A stretch of DNA of 64,000 nt from an uncultured Bacteroidota bacterium (GCA_902587325.1 CACIKV010000003.1:55526-119525), one strand, 5' to 3'; shown: positions 9,826 through 19,251, counted from the stretch's first letter. Numbers and translations are program-made. The notes: generated by a model from the sequence alone, not told the origin.

Positions 9826-10567
9826 ATAATAAATCTTTGTGCATAATATCGTAAACTTTTTCTTTTAAGAACTCTCTGTTTTCTTGATTTAGACCTTTAG
9901 TTTCAATGAATTCATGAACATTTGCTCGGAGTTTTCCAGGTGAGCCATAAAAATGATTATATGCAAAAAAGTAGGGGAATTTTTTTTCACAGTCTAAAAA
10001 AGTTATAGGGACGATTGGAATTTGAAATTGAATTGCAAGACTGAAAGCACCATTTTTAAACTTGTCTAAAATTACACTAGGATCAGGTACGCCTCCTTCA
10101 GGAAAAATACATACAGAAATACCAGTTTCCAGTCTTTTTATTGCTTTAGTATATACTTCTTTTCTACTTTCTGGGCTAGACCTATCAACAAGAATACAGA
10201 CTCTTCTGTAGAAATATCCAAAAAGTGGAATTTTTTCTAACTCTTTTTTCCCCACAAAAACAATTGGATCTTTGCTTAGTGAGAGCATAAGCATTATATC
10301 TATCATGCTCTTGTGGTTGGATACAAGCATATAGCTTTTACCTTTTTTAATGTGTTGTTTAAATTTTATTTCTGGGTAGAAACCCATCCCATACATAATT
10401 ATATTAGACCAAATATTTCTAGCAACCCAGTAGAAATAAGGATAAAAGCTTTCTTTTATAGAAAAAATAATTAAAAAAGGAAGAGTAATGACTATACCAA
10501 TAAATCCTAGAACGTAGAACCATACATTCCAAACAGCTATAAAAAAAACTTTGATTGCTTTAATCAC
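9806..10567 (-). CDS. plsC: 1-acyl-sn-glycerol-3-phosphate acyltransferase
   Basis: A 253-residue membrane-associated acyltransferase that turns lysophosphatidic acid into phosphatidic acid. The N-terminal hydrophobic helix (about 8-36) anchors it. The PlsC motifs are SNHKSMID (His85, Asp90) and [10 protein letters not shown], with a basic VDR block between them. The gene is convergent with recA and divergent from trpS. Confidence 0.88.
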   Translation of the reverse strand: MIKAIKVFFIAVWNVWFYVLGFIGIVITLPFLIIFSIKESFYPYFYWVARNIWSNIIMYGMGFYPEIKFKQHIKKGKSYMLVSNHKSMIDIMLMLSLSKDPIVFVGKKELEKIPLFGYFYRRVCILVDRSSPESRKEVYTKAIKRLETGISVCIFPEGGVPDPSVILDKFKNGAFSLAIQFQIPIVPITFLDCEKKFPYFFAYNHFYGSPGKLRANVHEFIETKGLNQENREFLKEKVYDIMHKDLLSNSSQN

Positions 10568-10623
10568 GTTTCAAAAGTAAGTATTTGTAATTAATGTTTT
10601 TAAAACTATTACTTTTGTTAATA

Positions 10624-11586
10624 ATGTCAAGGATATTAACTGGAATACAAAGTACTGGAACTCCACATTTGGGTAATATTTTAGGTGCAATTATTCCTGC
10701 AATCGAGAAGTCTAAAAATAATGAGTCATATCTTTTTATTGCAGATCTTCATTCTTTAACACAAATTAAAGATCCTGTTGAGCTTAAAGAAAACACATAC
10801 TCTACTGCAGCCGCATGGTTATCTTTTGGTTTAGATACTGAAAAGACAATTTTTTATAGACAATCAGATGTTCCATTAACAACTGAACTTGCATGGATTC
10901 TTTCAACCTATTTTCCGTTTCAAAGATTGACCCTAGCTCATTCATTTAAAGATAAGTCTGAAAATTTAAAAGATGTTAATGTTGGATTATTTACTTACCC
11001 AATGCTTATGGCTGCTGATATTTTATTGTATGATTCAAATTATGTACCAGTTGGAAAAGATCAACTTCAGCATTTAGAAATAACAAGGGATGTTGCAGTA
11101 AAATTTAATAATAAGCATGGAGATACATTTGTTTTACCTGAAGCAATAATTAATGAATCCACAAAGTATATCACTGGGACAAATGGAGAGAAGATGAGTA
11201 AATCTAAAGGAAATATTATAGATATTTTCTTGCCGGAAAAGCAACTTAAAAAACAAATAATGACAATTCAAACTGACAGTACGCCATTAGATTCTCCGAA
11301 AGATTTTAAAAATTGTAATGTCCATAAAATATTTAGACTTATTGCTGAAAAAGGTTATACGAAAATTGTTGAAAATAAGTATAAATCTGGTGGTTATGGT
11401 TATGGGCATGCAAAAATGGATCTTTTTGAATTGATTTTAGATAAATACAAAGATCAAAGAAAAAGATATTCCTATCTGATGTCAAATAAAAATGAAATTG
11501 ATAATGTACTCAGCAAAGGTGCTTCTAAAGCTTTAGACACAGCAAGTAGTGTATTAAAAAGAGTGAAAACAAAACTTGGGTTTTAA
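10624..11586 (+). CDS. trpS: tryptophanyl-tRNA synthetase
   Basis: A class I aminoacyl-tRNA synthetase that charges tRNA-Trp. The start at ATG 10624 gives MSRILTGIQSTGTPHLGN, a standard TrpS N-terminus of 320 residues. An upstream start at 10594 would add ten hydrophobic residues not seen in the family. The HIGH-type motif is HLGN (15-18) and KMSKS is at about 190-194. DSNYVPVGKDQLQHLE is the tryptophan-pocket signature. Confidence 0.95.
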   Translation: MSRILTGIQSTGTPHLGNILGAIIPAIEKSKNNESYLFIADLHSLTQIKDPVELKENTYSTAAAWLSFGLDTEKTIFYRQSDVPLTTELAWILSTYFPFQRLTLAHSFKDKSENLKDVNVGLFTYPMLMAADILLYDSNYVPVGKDQLQHLEITRDVAVKFNNKHGDTFVLPEAIINESTKYITGTNGEKMSKSKGNIIDIFLPEKQLKKQIMTIQTDSTPLDSPKDFKNCNVHKIFRLIAEKGYTKIVENKYKSGGYGYGHAKMDLFELILDKYKDQRKRYSYLMSNKNEIDNVLSKGASKALDTASSVLKRVKTKLGF

Positions 11587-11622
11587 TTATTTTATTTTAA
11601 TCAAAAAGCTTAAATTTATTAA

Positions 11623-12549
11623 ATGCAATTAGAAAACTTAATCAAAGAACTTATCTACACAAATGATTGTGTAACAATTCCTGATTTTGGAAGTTTTATT
11701 GCTAATAGATTTCCTTCAATATATAACAAAGAAGAATCAAAGTTTTATCCACCATCTCGTCGAATTACTTTTAATTCTAAGATTAAGAATAATGATGGAC
11801 TTTTGGCAAGTTTTATTTCTAAAGAAAACAATATTTCGTACGATCAAGCAGTAAAAAAAATTCACGAAGAAGTTGTTAAATGGAAAAGAGTAATTAATAA
11901 AGAGCCATTAGTTTTAAAAGATCTTGGCGAGCTAAGTTTTAATGAAGATGAAAATTTAGTTTTTAAACCAGATTTAGATTCTAATCATTTTATTGAATCT
12001 TTTGGTCTTTCTCCAATTTATGTCAGTAAAATTGAAAGAAAAATACATACATACAATAATGAGTCTTTGAGGAAATATAATGAATTAAATAAAGAAAAAT
12101 CGGGTGCTAAAAGTTTACAACCTCTAAAATTAGCAGCAGTTTTTTTTGCAATGATTGCTGGCACATTTTTTATTGAAAACAGATACAATGATTTTATTTT
12201 TAACAGTGAAATATCTTTTCAAAACGAAGTTAGAAATAAGTCAATTAATAAACTAGATAAAGCAATTTTTGATTTTGGTGTTTTACCCGCTGTTGAGTTT
12301 ACAATTCCAAAACAAACATATAATAAATATCACATAATAGCTGGTGCATTTAGACTGGAATCCAATGCAGATAATCTAATAAATAGTTTAACTAACAAAG
12401 GATATAACCCTTCAAAACTTCCAATTAATGAAAAGGGATTAATTCCTGTTTCATTTGATAATTTTTCTAACCGTAAGGATGCTGTAATTGCATTGAGAAA
12501 ATTTCAAAATTCTGATAATAAAGATGCTTGGATTTTTGATGTAGAATAA
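11623..12549 (+). CDS. HU-CCDC81-like and SPOR domain membrane protein
   Basis: A 308-residue protein that I recognise as the Bacteroidota family with an N-terminal HU-CCDC81-like pair of domains (IPDFGSFIANRF near 19-30, then a second fold to about 150), one membrane helix (about 167-185, LAAVFFAMIAGTFFIEN) and a C-terminal SPOR domain (about 234-308, YHIIAGAFRLESNADN). SPOR domains bind denuded glycan in peptidoglycan at division sites. The HU-like half would face the cytoplasm, so the protein could link DNA or cytoplasmic partners to the septum. That last point is inference. Confidence 0.8.
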   Translation: MQLENLIKELIYTNDCVTIPDFGSFIANRFPSIYNKEESKFYPPSRRITFNSKIKNNDGLLASFISKENNISYDQAVKKIHEEVVKWKRVINKEPLVLKDLGELSFNEDENLVFKPDLDSNHFIESFGLSPIYVSKIERKIHTYNNESLRKYNELNKEKSGAKSLQPLKLAAVFFAMIAGTFFIENRYNDFIFNSEISFQNEVRNKSINKLDKAIFDFGVLPAVEFTIPKQTYNKYHIIAGAFRLESNADNLINSLTNKGYNPSKLPINEKGLIPVSFDNFSNRKDAVIALRKFQNSDNKDAWIFDVE

Positions 12550-12553
12550 TATT

Positions 12554-13063
12554 ATGAAAGCTAAATCTCCGGAAGATTCAAAAACAATTCAAACAGATTT
12601 TGTACTACCAGCTGACACAAACAGTTTAAATAACCTTTTTGGAGGTGAATTACTTGCAAGAATGGACAAAGTCGCAAGTATTGCAGCAATCAAACATTCT
12701 GGAAGTGTAGTTGTGACCGCTTCAATTAATAATGTCTCTTTTGGAGAGCCTGTACCCAACGGAAGCATTCTAACTATTGAGGCAAAAGTTTCAAGAGCTT
12801 TCACTACCTCAATGGAAGTATTTATTGATGTATGGAAACAAAATAAAACACATCCAGAAAAGTTTAAAGTAAATGAGGCAATTTATACATTTGTGGCCGT
12901 CAACAGACGAGGAAAGCCAGTCAAGGTTCCCAAATTAATTCCTCAAACTGATATAGAAATTAATAGATATGATGCTGCCTTAAGAAGAAGACAATTAAGT
13001 TTAGTTTTAGCAGGTAAAATGATACCGAGCGAAGCATCTGAACTCAAAGCAATTTTTGATTGA
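12554..13063 (+). CDS. acyl-CoA thioesterase (hotdog fold)
   Basis: A 169-residue hotdog-fold thioesterase of the YciA/BACH type, which hydrolyses acyl-CoA to fatty acid and CoA. The motif NNLFGGELLARMDKVASIAA (about 27-46) holds the conserved Asp and Gly residues, followed by VTASINNVSFGEPVPNGS and AIYTFVAVNRRGKP. It follows the SPOR gene by 4 bases and is followed at once by the MBL-fold gene. Confidence 0.85.
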   Translation: MKAKSPEDSKTIQTDFVLPADTNSLNNLFGGELLARMDKVASIAAIKHSGSVVVTASINNVSFGEPVPNGSILTIEAKVSRAFTTSMEVFIDVWKQNKTHPEKFKVNEAIYTFVAVNRRGKPVKVPKLIPQTDIEINRYDAALRRRQLSLVLAGKMIPSEASELKAIFD

Positions 13064-13064
13064 T

Positions 13065-13976
13065 TTGAAATCCAAATTATACTTATTAATATTAATTTTT
13101 TTTATACCATTATCTGTATTTAATCAAACGAAACCAAACTTCAGTTTAAAGATACTCGGTGTTGTACAGGATGGAGGCCTACCACATTTAGGATCAAATA
13201 AGTTATGCTGTGAAAATTATGAAAAGAGAAGATATGTAACATCAATTATGTTAATTAATAATGAAAATAATGAATCATACCTATTTGATGCTTCACCTGA
13301 TATTAATGAACAGTTGAATTTTATGGGTGATAGAATTAAGAAAGACTTAAAAGGTATTTTTTTGACGCATGCACACATTGGACATTATACAGGTTTAATG
13401 TATTTTGGAAGAGAAGCTTTAAATTCTAAGTCAATAAATGTTTACGCAATGCCAAGGATGAAAAAATTTTTAGAAAATAATGGTCCATGGAGTCAATTAA
13501 TTTCATTAAAAAATATTTCAATTAAAGAAATAAATAATAATTCAAAGTTCTCAATTGATCCAAATGTTATTATTCAACCAATTGAAGTGCCTCACAGAGC
13601 TGAATTTTCTGAAACAGTTGGTTATAAAATTTATGGCCCCAACAAAACAGCTCTTTTCATCCCTGACATTGATAAGTGGTATTTGTGGGAAACTTCAATT
13701 GTAGATGAAATAATGAAAGTAGATTATGCTTTAATCGATGCTACTTTTTACAATTCAAAAGAAATTAATTACAGAGATATTTCCGAAATACCTCACCCTT
13801 TTGTAATTGAAAGCATGGAATTATTCGATGAGCTAGATACAAACGAGAAAAATAAAATATATTTTATTCATCTAAACCATACAAATCCATTACTTGATAA
13901 AAACAGTGATGAATATAAATATGTTACAGCAAAGGGGTATAATATTGCTGAGGAGGGGATAAAATTAGAACTTTAA
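13065..13976 (+). CDS. exported MBL-fold hydrolase, PqqB-like
   Basis: A metallo-beta-lactamase fold protein of about 303 residues. LTHAHIGHYTG (about 100-110) is a metal-binding HxHxxH motif in which Gly takes the place of the usual Asp. GVVQDGGLPHLG near the start and PHRAEFSETVGYKIYG resemble PqqB. No other pqq gene is nearby, so a role in PQQ synthesis is unlikely. There is no ATG. TTG at 13065 gives a good signal peptide (MKSKLYLLILIFFIPLSVFN), and TTG at 13056, overlapping the previous stop, is the alternative. It is probably periplasmic. Confidence 0.75.
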   Translation: MKSKLYLLILIFFIPLSVFNQTKPNFSLKILGVVQDGGLPHLGSNKLCCENYEKRRYVTSIMLINNENNESYLFDASPDINEQLNFMGDRIKKDLKGIFLTHAHIGHYTGLMYFGREALNSKSINVYAMPRMKKFLENNGPWSQLISLKNISIKEINNNSKFSIDPNVIIQPIEVPHRAEFSETVGYKIYGPNKTALFIPDIDKWYLWETSIVDEIMKVDYALIDATFYNSKEINYRDISEIPHPFVIESMELFDELDTNEKNKIYFIHLNHTNPLLDKNSDEYKYVTAKGYNIAEEGIKLEL

Positions 13977-14392
13977 ACTAAAGATGAATTTAAATTAATT
14001 TGACAGTTTAAGGCTCCTGATATTGGACAATTATCTTTCGCCTCTTGAGCTAATTCATTAAACTTTTCATCATTTATATCTGATATTTTTGCATTTAAAT
14101 TTAAGTCAACTGAAATTATTTTTCCATCCTCAAAAGTTAACACTGCTTCAGTATTTAATTCATCAGGACTGTAATTAGACTCATTCAATACAAAACTTAA
14201 TTTCATATTGAAACAGCCAGCTAAAGCGCCGGCAATTAATTCCTCTGGATTTGTTCCTAGTTCACCATTATCATTTTCAAATCTAGTTTTAAAACTATAG
14301 GGCATATTATTAAAAGCACCACTTTGTGCTGTTAAAAATCCATTACCGTCAGCGCCATCACCTTTCCAAATTGCAATTATTTTTCTTTTCAT
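13973..14392 (-). CDS. OsmC family peroxidase
   Basis: A 139-residue OsmC/Ohr-type thiol peroxidase that reduces organic hydroperoxides. The two redox Cys are Cys60 in AGALAGCFNM and Cys122 in KDNCPISGALN. TNPEELIAGA before the first Cys is the OsmC signature. The gene is convergent with the MBL gene (4-base overlap) and divergent from the DUF6150-like gene. Confidence 0.9.
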   Translation of the reverse strand: MKRKIIAIWKGDGADGNGFLTAQSGAFNNMPYSFKTRFENDNGELGTNPEELIAGALAGCFNMKLSFVLNESNYSPDELNTEAVLTFEDGKIISVDLNLNAKISDINDEKFNELAQEAKDNCPISGALNCQINLNSSLV

Positions 14393-14471
14393 AAATTAAA
14401 GTTATCGATTTAATTAAGTCTAATTTAATAAAAATTTACAATGGCATTAAGTTTGAATTTTAAATAATAAG

Positions 14472-14804
14472 ATGAAGAAATTAACTTTATTTTTTTTATT
14501 GATATTTTTAAATAAATCCTATTCTCAAAAAGTATTTTCAACTGATTATGCTTCACAATCCGATATAAAAGTTTTTGTTGTAGATTATGAATCTCAGGCA
14601 GATTTAAAGGTCTTCAAAGTTGATTATCAATCTCAAGCAAAAGGTAATGAAGGGTTGTGGTATTTTGTGGATTATTCATCGCAATCTGACAAAAAAATCT
14701 ACTTTGTTGATTATAGTTCGCAAAGTGATTTAAAAATATATTTCGTTAAATATAAATCCCAAACTGGATGGAAAAATAAAAGCAAAAAGTTTTTATTGTA
14801 TTGA
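14472..14804 (+). CDS. secreted repeat protein, DUF6150-like
   Basis: A 110-residue exported protein. A signal peptide ending near SYSQ is followed by about six imperfect repeats of roughly 14 residues built on DYxSQSDxKVFxV (for example TDYASQSDIKVFVV and VDYSSQSDLKIYFV). The alternating Tyr/Ser/Gln and hydrophobic residues suggest stacked beta-strands. I recognise this as a DUF6150-type protein. Its function is unknown. It is convergent with the outer-membrane protein gene, with no gap between the stop codons. Confidence 0.6.
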   Translation: MKKLTLFFLLIFLNKSYSQKVFSTDYASQSDIKVFVVDYESQADLKVFKVDYQSQAKGNEGLWYFVDYSSQSDKKIYFVDYSSQSDLKIYFVKYKSQTGWKNKSKKFLLY

Positions 14805-15485
14805 TCAAAATCTTTTTCCTATAGAAAAACCTCCTCTTAAAAATAATTCAGGCCTTATTGAATTAACTTCTCTTCCAGGCTCTTGGTTGTTTTTATCTTT
14901 ATTTAGTAGAAACCGGCCTACTCCAAAAGAAATTTCGAATGTCCACCCTTTTTTATTAACCCATTTTTGACCGATTGCAGCTCCGGGTGCAATATCAAAA
15001 AAGTTCTCTTCAATTGTTTCCCAGCTATTTATACCAGGGTTATTTGGATCAGGGTTAAAGTTATAATATTCTACATCATGTTTACCAAATGAAAATTTAG
15101 TGAATACCTCAGCAAAAAATCCAGCACCACCATAATCTTTTTTATTAAAAAAATAAAATCGGTAGAAGGGAGTCAACGATAATTTATCAGTCCAATTTCT
15201 AGAAGCTGAATCGTTATCACTTACATTTAAAAAAATGCTTACGCCATACGAAGAATAAGGATCTTTGATTCTTTCATAGGTTATGTCAAAAGCAGGTAAA
15301 CTTAGAATATCAATTAAATCTAATTTTAATTCATTTTGACCTAATTCTTCAAAGAGGTCTGAGATTTGATTATCATTTTTTACAACTTCTACTTTTTGCG
15401 TATTTTGAGCTTTAGTACAAATTGTAGCGACTAAAAAAATTGCAAATAATATTTTTTTAATATGATTATTCCAAACAATATTCAT
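14805..15485 (-). CDS. outer-membrane beta-barrel-like protein
   Basis: An exported protein of about 226 residues. The start at 15485 gives a signal peptide ending in CTKAQ. Earlier starts would lie inside the upstream lipoprotein gene. The mature chain is rich in aromatic alternating strands (VSIFLNVSD, LSLTPFYRFYFF, WTFEISFGVGRFL) and ends in a hydrophobic strand with a terminal Phe, as outer-membrane barrels do. It overlaps the preceding small lipoprotein gene by 20 bases, so these three genes form one operon. Confidence 0.6.
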   Translation of the reverse strand: MNIVWNNHIKKILFAIFLVATICTKAQNTQKVEVVKNDNQISDLFEELGQNELKLDLIDILSLPAFDITYERIKDPYSSYGVSIFLNVSDNDSASRNWTDKLSLTPFYRFYFFNKKDYGGAGFFAEVFTKFSFGKHDVEYYNFNPDPNNPGINSWETIEENFFDIAPGAAIGQKWVNKKGWTFEISFGVGRFLLNKDKNNQEPGREVNSIRPELFLRGGFSIGKRF

Positions 15486-15699
15486 CTCCAATATTAAAGG
15501 AATCATAAACCTCCTTTGTAACTTCAGCCTCACCACCAGCTCCTCCGATATTTGAACTTGTTTGAGCTCCAGGTCTGTTGACTAAAGTAAAATAATATTT
15601 TCCAGTTAGAGTAGTGTATTTATCAATTATATCACCACATTCATTGGAAGTATCGCAAGAAATAAAAAACAGGTAAGTAATTAATATAATTTTTTTCAT
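15466..15699 (-). CDS. small Cys-pair lipoprotein, paralogue 2
   Basis: A 77-residue lipoprotein from the ATG at 15699 (MKKIILITYLFFISCD, lipidated Cys in FISC). The mature part has ECGDIIDKY, a Gly-rich middle (GGAGGEAEV) and ends in NIGDEYCLE. It is a tandem paralogue of the 15705-15938 product, with the same CG-x-I-[IV] start and GDEYC end. The two mature Cys may form a disulfide. Its function is unknown. Confidence 0.65.
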   Translation of the reverse strand: MKKIILITYLFFISCDTSNECGDIIDKYTTLTGKYYFTLVNRPGAQTSSNIGGAGGEAEVTKEVYDSFNIGDEYCLE

Positions 15700-15704
15700 G
15701 TACA

Positions 15705-15938
15705 CTAATCTACACAATATTCATCACCTATGTCATAGGATTCATAAATTTCTTTTGTGATTTCAACATCACCATAAACATCATCCGCATCACTATTCCC
15801 TCCAAAAGCTTTCATTGCAAAAAAATAATTATCATCTTGGACATACTTTCTAACTATTTCTCCACAACTTTTCTCATGAAGACTACATGAGAAAAAGATT
15901 AAAAAATAAATACCCAAAAAAATTTTAATTGATTTCAT
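15705..15938 (-). CDS. small Cys-pair lipoprotein, paralogue 1
   Basis: A 77-residue lipoprotein (MKSIKIFLGIYFLIFFSC, lipidated Cys in FFSC). The mature part has SCGEIVRKY, a charged middle with GDVEITKEIYESYDIGDEYC, and ends two residues later. It matches the next gene in length, layout and C-terminal motif. It is first in a three-gene operon with that paralogue and the barrel-like protein. I do not recognise a named family. Confidence 0.65.
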   Translation of the reverse strand: MKSIKIFLGIYFLIFFSCSLHEKSCGEIVRKYVQDDNYFFAMKAFGGNSDADDVYGDVEITKEIYESYDIGDEYCVD

Positions 15939-15975
15939 ATTTATAAAGTAAATTTAGATATAATTAAATTTTATT

Positions 15976-16779
15976 TTGAATTTAAATTTTAATCATTTTA
16001 AAAACAATTTACACCCTAAAGATTTACAAATTTCATTTAACAATGATGATCATGAATATTTTGTAAACAAAAAAAAAATTTCTTTTTCTGTTAGTGAAAT
16101 AATTAATAATTTTTTTCCAAAATTCGATGCTGAACATTGGTCAAAAATTAAAGCAGTTGAGCAATTACAAGAAATTTCTGAACCTTATGATGATGAAATA
16201 ATCAAAAATACACAAAATGAAATTTTAGATTCTTGGGATTCAAAAAGAAAAGAAGCTTCAAAAAATGGGTTAATTATACATGAAACAATTGAAAAATTTT
16301 ATAATCAAGAAAAAATTGATTTGGTTCCTCACGAGTTTAACTATTTTCAACAATTTATTTCAAAGTATCCAAAACTAAAGCCTTACAGGACTGAATGGAG
16401 AATTTACAACGATGAGCTTACATTAGCAGGAACGGTTGATATGGTTTATGAAAAAGAAAATGGAGATTTATTTCTTTTTGATTGGAAAAGAAGTACAAGA
16501 ATTGTGAATGATGCAGGAGTTTTAATGCTGAGTGATTTCAAGTATGCATATGACGAATTATCACATGTTGCAGATAACAGTTTTAATAAATATGCATTAC
16601 AACAAAACCTATATAAGTATATCTTGGAAAATTATTATGATAAAAAAATAAGCTCTATGAATTTATTGGTTTTACATCCAAGATATCATACATATTTTCA
16701 CTTACAAGTACCTGAAATGAGAAAGGAAACAGAATTTCTAGTAAGACAGTCAATTGAAAAATCTCAAAAGAAATCTTGA
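15976..16779 (+). CDS. PD-(D/E)XK nuclease superfamily protein
   Basis: A 267-residue protein with RecB/Cas4-type nuclease motifs: GLIIHETIEKF with His102, then LAGTVDMVY with Asp155, then LFLFDWKRS with Asp169 and Lys171. These match the H, D and DxK of the RecB-like branch, so a metal-dependent DNase is likely. The N-terminal half carries no helicase. No CRISPR array or recombination partner is adjacent. The start is TTG at 15976, and no better ATG lies upstream of the conserved region. Confidence 0.7.
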   Translation: MNLNFNHFKNNLHPKDLQISFNNDDHEYFVNKKKISFSVSEIINNFFPKFDAEHWSKIKAVEQLQEISEPYDDEIIKNTQNEILDSWDSKRKEASKNGLIIHETIEKFYNQEKIDLVPHEFNYFQQFISKYPKLKPYRTEWRIYNDELTLAGTVDMVYEKENGDLFLFDWKRSTRIVNDAGVLMLSDFKYAYDELSHVADNSFNKYALQQNLYKYILENYYDKKISSMNLLVLHPRYHTYFHLQVPEMRKETEFLVRQSIEKSQKKS

Positions 16780-16783
16780 AATT

Positions 16784-16939
16784 ATGCCAATTAAAAAAAC
16801 TACCAAGAGAAATGTGATAGCAAGTTCAATAATTAGAATAGTTAGAACAATAAGACACATTCCTCTAACAATATTTTTTATCTTTTTTGGTAAGTATCCA
16901 AAAAAATATTTATCGAAAAAATTCAAGTTTTATTATTAA
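16784..16939 (+). CDS. small basic membrane-associated protein
   Basis: A 51-residue ORF from ATG 16784, four bases after the nuclease stop. It is strongly basic, with one hydrophobic stretch (IPLTIFFIFFG). It could be a single-pass or amphipathic peptide. No family is recognised, and the coding status rests only on position and composition. Confidence 0.35.
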   Translation: MPIKKTTKRNVIASSIIRIVRTIRHIPLTIFFIFFGKYPKKYLSKKFKFYY

Positions 16940-16998
16940 ATTTTAATTTCTAAAGTTATTAACTACTTTTTATATAACATATTTTAAATTTATCATCT

Positions 16999-18684
16999 AT
17001 GAAAAAAATATTTTGTCTTGTTGTGTTATCACTATCTCTTCAATTTTATTCACAGGATAGAATTACAGGTGAACCTTTCTCAACTAGATCAGAGGTTATT
17101 GCAGAAAATGGAATGGTAGCAACTAGCCATCCATTAGCTACTCAGATTGGAATTGATATTTTAAAAAAAGGTGGTAATGCTGTAGATGCAGCGATCGCAG
17201 CAAATGCTGCAATTGGCTTGATGGAGCCTACAGGGAATGGAATTGGTGGCGATTTATTTGCAATTATTTGGATTGAAAATAACAAAAAACTTTATGGATT
17301 AAATGCTAGTGGAAGATCTCCAAAAAATCTAAAGTTGGAATATTTTAAGAATAATGGTTTCTCAAAAATTCCAGCATATGGCCCCCTTCCAGTGAGTGTT
17401 CCTGGATGTGTAGATGGATGGTTCGAAATGCATGAAAAATTTGGCAATTTAAATATGAAACAAATTTTAGAACCAGCTATTAGTTATGCAGAAAATGGAT
17501 TTCCAGTCTCAGAGCTTGTCTCGTATTATTTAGGAATTTCAGCCAAAAATTTTGGTAAGTATCCGAACTTTAATGAAACATATTTAATTAATGGTTTTCC
17601 CCCAAAAAAAGGACAAATTTTTAAAAACAAGCATCTTGCAAACACCCTAAGAATTATATCTGATAAAGGAAGATCAGGATTTTATGAGGGTAAAATAGCT
17701 AAAATTATGTCAGATTTTATTATTGACCAAGGGGGATTTTTGTCTTATGAAGATTTAAAAAATCATAAATCAGATTGGATTGAGCCAGTATCAACCAATT
17801 ATAGAGGTTATGATGTATGGGAGCTTCCACCAAATGGTCAAGGAATTGCAGCTTTGCAAATGCTAAATCTGTTGGAGAAATTTGACATTAAATCAATGGG
17901 ATTTGGGTCAGCGGAATACATTCATCATTTTGTTGAAGCAAAAAAAATTGCATTTGCAGACAGAGCAAAATATTATGCGGATATGGACTTTAATGATATA
18001 CCAGTGGACTTTCTAATATCAAAAGAATATGCGGATAAAAGACGAGATGAAATAAACTCCACTAGAGCTGCGAGAAGTGTAAAAGCTGGTGAGATTGAAA
18101 ATGGAGATACCATATATTTAACTGTAGCTGATAAAGATGGAAACATGGTTTCCTTAATTCAAAGCAATTACAGGGGAATGGGCTCTGGAATGGTTCCACC
18201 AGGATTAGGATTTATGTTACAAGACAGAGGAGAATTATTTTCTTTAGACAAGGATCATTATAATGTGTATGAACCAGAAAAAAGACCTTTTCATACAATT
18301 ATTCCTGCCTTTATAACAAAAGATAATAAACCCTATATAAGTTTTGGCCTAATGGGTGGGGCGATGCAGCCTCAGGGTCATGCTCAAATTGTAATTAATC
18401 TTATTGATTTTGGAATGAACTTACAAGAGGCAGGTGATGCGCCAAGGATTAGACATGTTTCAAATCAACAACCAACTGGCGGTGAAATGTTTGATGGAGG
18501 AGAATTATCTTTAGAATCAGGCTTTGACTATAAGGAAATAAGAAAACTTATGAAATTTGGACATAAAGTTATTTTTAGTCTAGGTTCATTTGGAGGATAT
18601 CAAGCTATTATGTATGATGATGAATTAGGTGTCTATTTTGGTGCTTCAGAATCGAGAAAAGATGGTTCAGCAATGGGCTATTAG
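16999..18684 (+). CDS. ggt: gamma-glutamyltransferase
   Basis: A 561-residue periplasmic gamma-glutamyltranspeptidase that cleaves glutathione and other gamma-glutamyl amides. It has a signal peptide (1-18), and the large-subunit motif GNAVDAAIAANAAIG with EPTGNGIGGDLFA. It should self-cleave before the catalytic Thr at about 371 (NGDTIYLTVADKDGN), which heads the small subunit. PGLGFMLQDRGELF and GLMGGAMQPQGHAQ are small-subunit signatures. It ends four bases before a tRNA-Ala gene. Confidence 0.92.
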   Translation: MKKIFCLVVLSLSLQFYSQDRITGEPFSTRSEVIAENGMVATSHPLATQIGIDILKKGGNAVDAAIAANAAIGLMEPTGNGIGGDLFAIIWIENNKKLYGLNASGRSPKNLKLEYFKNNGFSKIPAYGPLPVSVPGCVDGWFEMHEKFGNLNMKQILEPAISYAENGFPVSELVSYYLGISAKNFGKYPNFNETYLINGFPPKKGQIFKNKHLANTLRIISDKGRSGFYEGKIAKIMSDFIIDQGGFLSYEDLKNHKSDWIEPVSTNYRGYDVWELPPNGQGIAALQMLNLLEKFDIKSMGFGSAEYIHHFVEAKKIAFADRAKYYADMDFNDIPVDFLISKEYADKRRDEINSTRAARSVKAGEIENGDTIYLTVADKDGNMVSLIQSNYRGMGSGMVPPGLGFMLQDRGELFSLDKDHYNVYEPEKRPFHTIIPAFITKDNKPYISFGLMGGAMQPQGHAQIVINLIDFGMNLQEAGDAPRIRHVSNQQPTGGEMFDGGELSLESGFDYKEIRKLMKFGHKVIFSLGSFGGYQAIMYDDELGVYFGASESRKDGSAMGY

Positions 18685-18687
18685 AGA

Positions 18688-18761
18688 GGGGATGTAGCTC
18701 AGCTGGCTAGAGCGCTTGACTGGCAGTCAAGAGGTCGTGGGTTCGAGTCCCATCTTCTCCA
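18688..18761 (+). tRNA. tRNA-Ala (anticodon GGC)
   Basis: A full cloverleaf of 74 bases. The acceptor 5' strand GGGGATG pairs with CTTCTCC, with one T-T mismatch at pair 6-67. The D arm is GCTC/GAGC, the anticodon stem CTTGA/TCAAG with loop CTGGCAG (anticodon GGC), and the T arm GTGGG/CCCAT with loop TTCGAGT. The G3-T70 pair is the alanine identity element. CCA is not encoded, and a T-run follows at once (18763-18770) and may stop transcription. Confidence 0.95.
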
Positions 18762-18795
18762 CTTTTTTTTAATTTTAAGTATTAAATCAATAACT

Positions 18796-19251
18796 ATGAA
18801 AAAATTATTTCCAGTTTTACTAATTACTTTTTTTATCTCTTGTAATAGTAGTAATGTAACACAGGCAGAATTTCATGAAAATGAAATAGTCAGTATGGTT
18901 TACATGAAATCAAATGAAAAAAGTAGTATCGAAATCGATAAATTTTCAGATTATTATCAAAGTAGAATAAAAGAGTTAGAGCCTAATGTTTTGTCATGGA
19001 AATTTTTTCGATCGCAAAATGGTAATATAATTTTGCTTGAAAGATATAAGAACGAGGCAGCAATATTTAATCACATTGATAATGTTTCAGAGGGAAATCC
19101 AATGGAAGATGACTTCACTGGTTTTATAGACCATTTTATAATAGATTCGATTGAATACTATGGAAGTACGAGCCAGGACTTTAAAACTACAATTGAATCA
19201 TTTGGCTTCCCAGTCAGATACAAAGATCTAATTTCTGGATTTACTAAGTAG
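18796..19251 (+). CDS. lipoprotein with ABM-like ferredoxin-fold domain
   Basis: A 151-residue lipoprotein with lipobox FFISC (lipidated Cys16). The mature chain (IVSMVYMKSNEKSS, LEPNVLSWKFFRSQNG, IILLERYKNEAAIFNH) has the strand-helix-strand order and the E-x-[YF]-x-[ND]-x-[AE]-A-x-x-x-H signature of antibiotic biosynthesis monooxygenase (ABM) or similar dimeric ferredoxin-like domains. No cofactor or substrate can be inferred. Its end overlaps the convergent gene by 8 bases. Confidence 0.6.
   Translation: MKKLFPVLLITFFISCNSSNVTQAEFHENEIVSMVYMKSNEKSSIEIDKFSDYYQSRIKELEPNVLSWKFFRSQNGNIILLERYKNEAAIFNHIDNVSEGNPMEDDFTGFIDHFIIDSIEYYGSTSQDFKTTIESFGFPVRYKDLISGFTK

Noticed and set aside
13065..13976. 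PQQ biosynthesis gene pqqB
   Set aside because: The fold and some motifs match, but it has a signal peptide and no pqqA, C, D or E nearby, so the name was not given.
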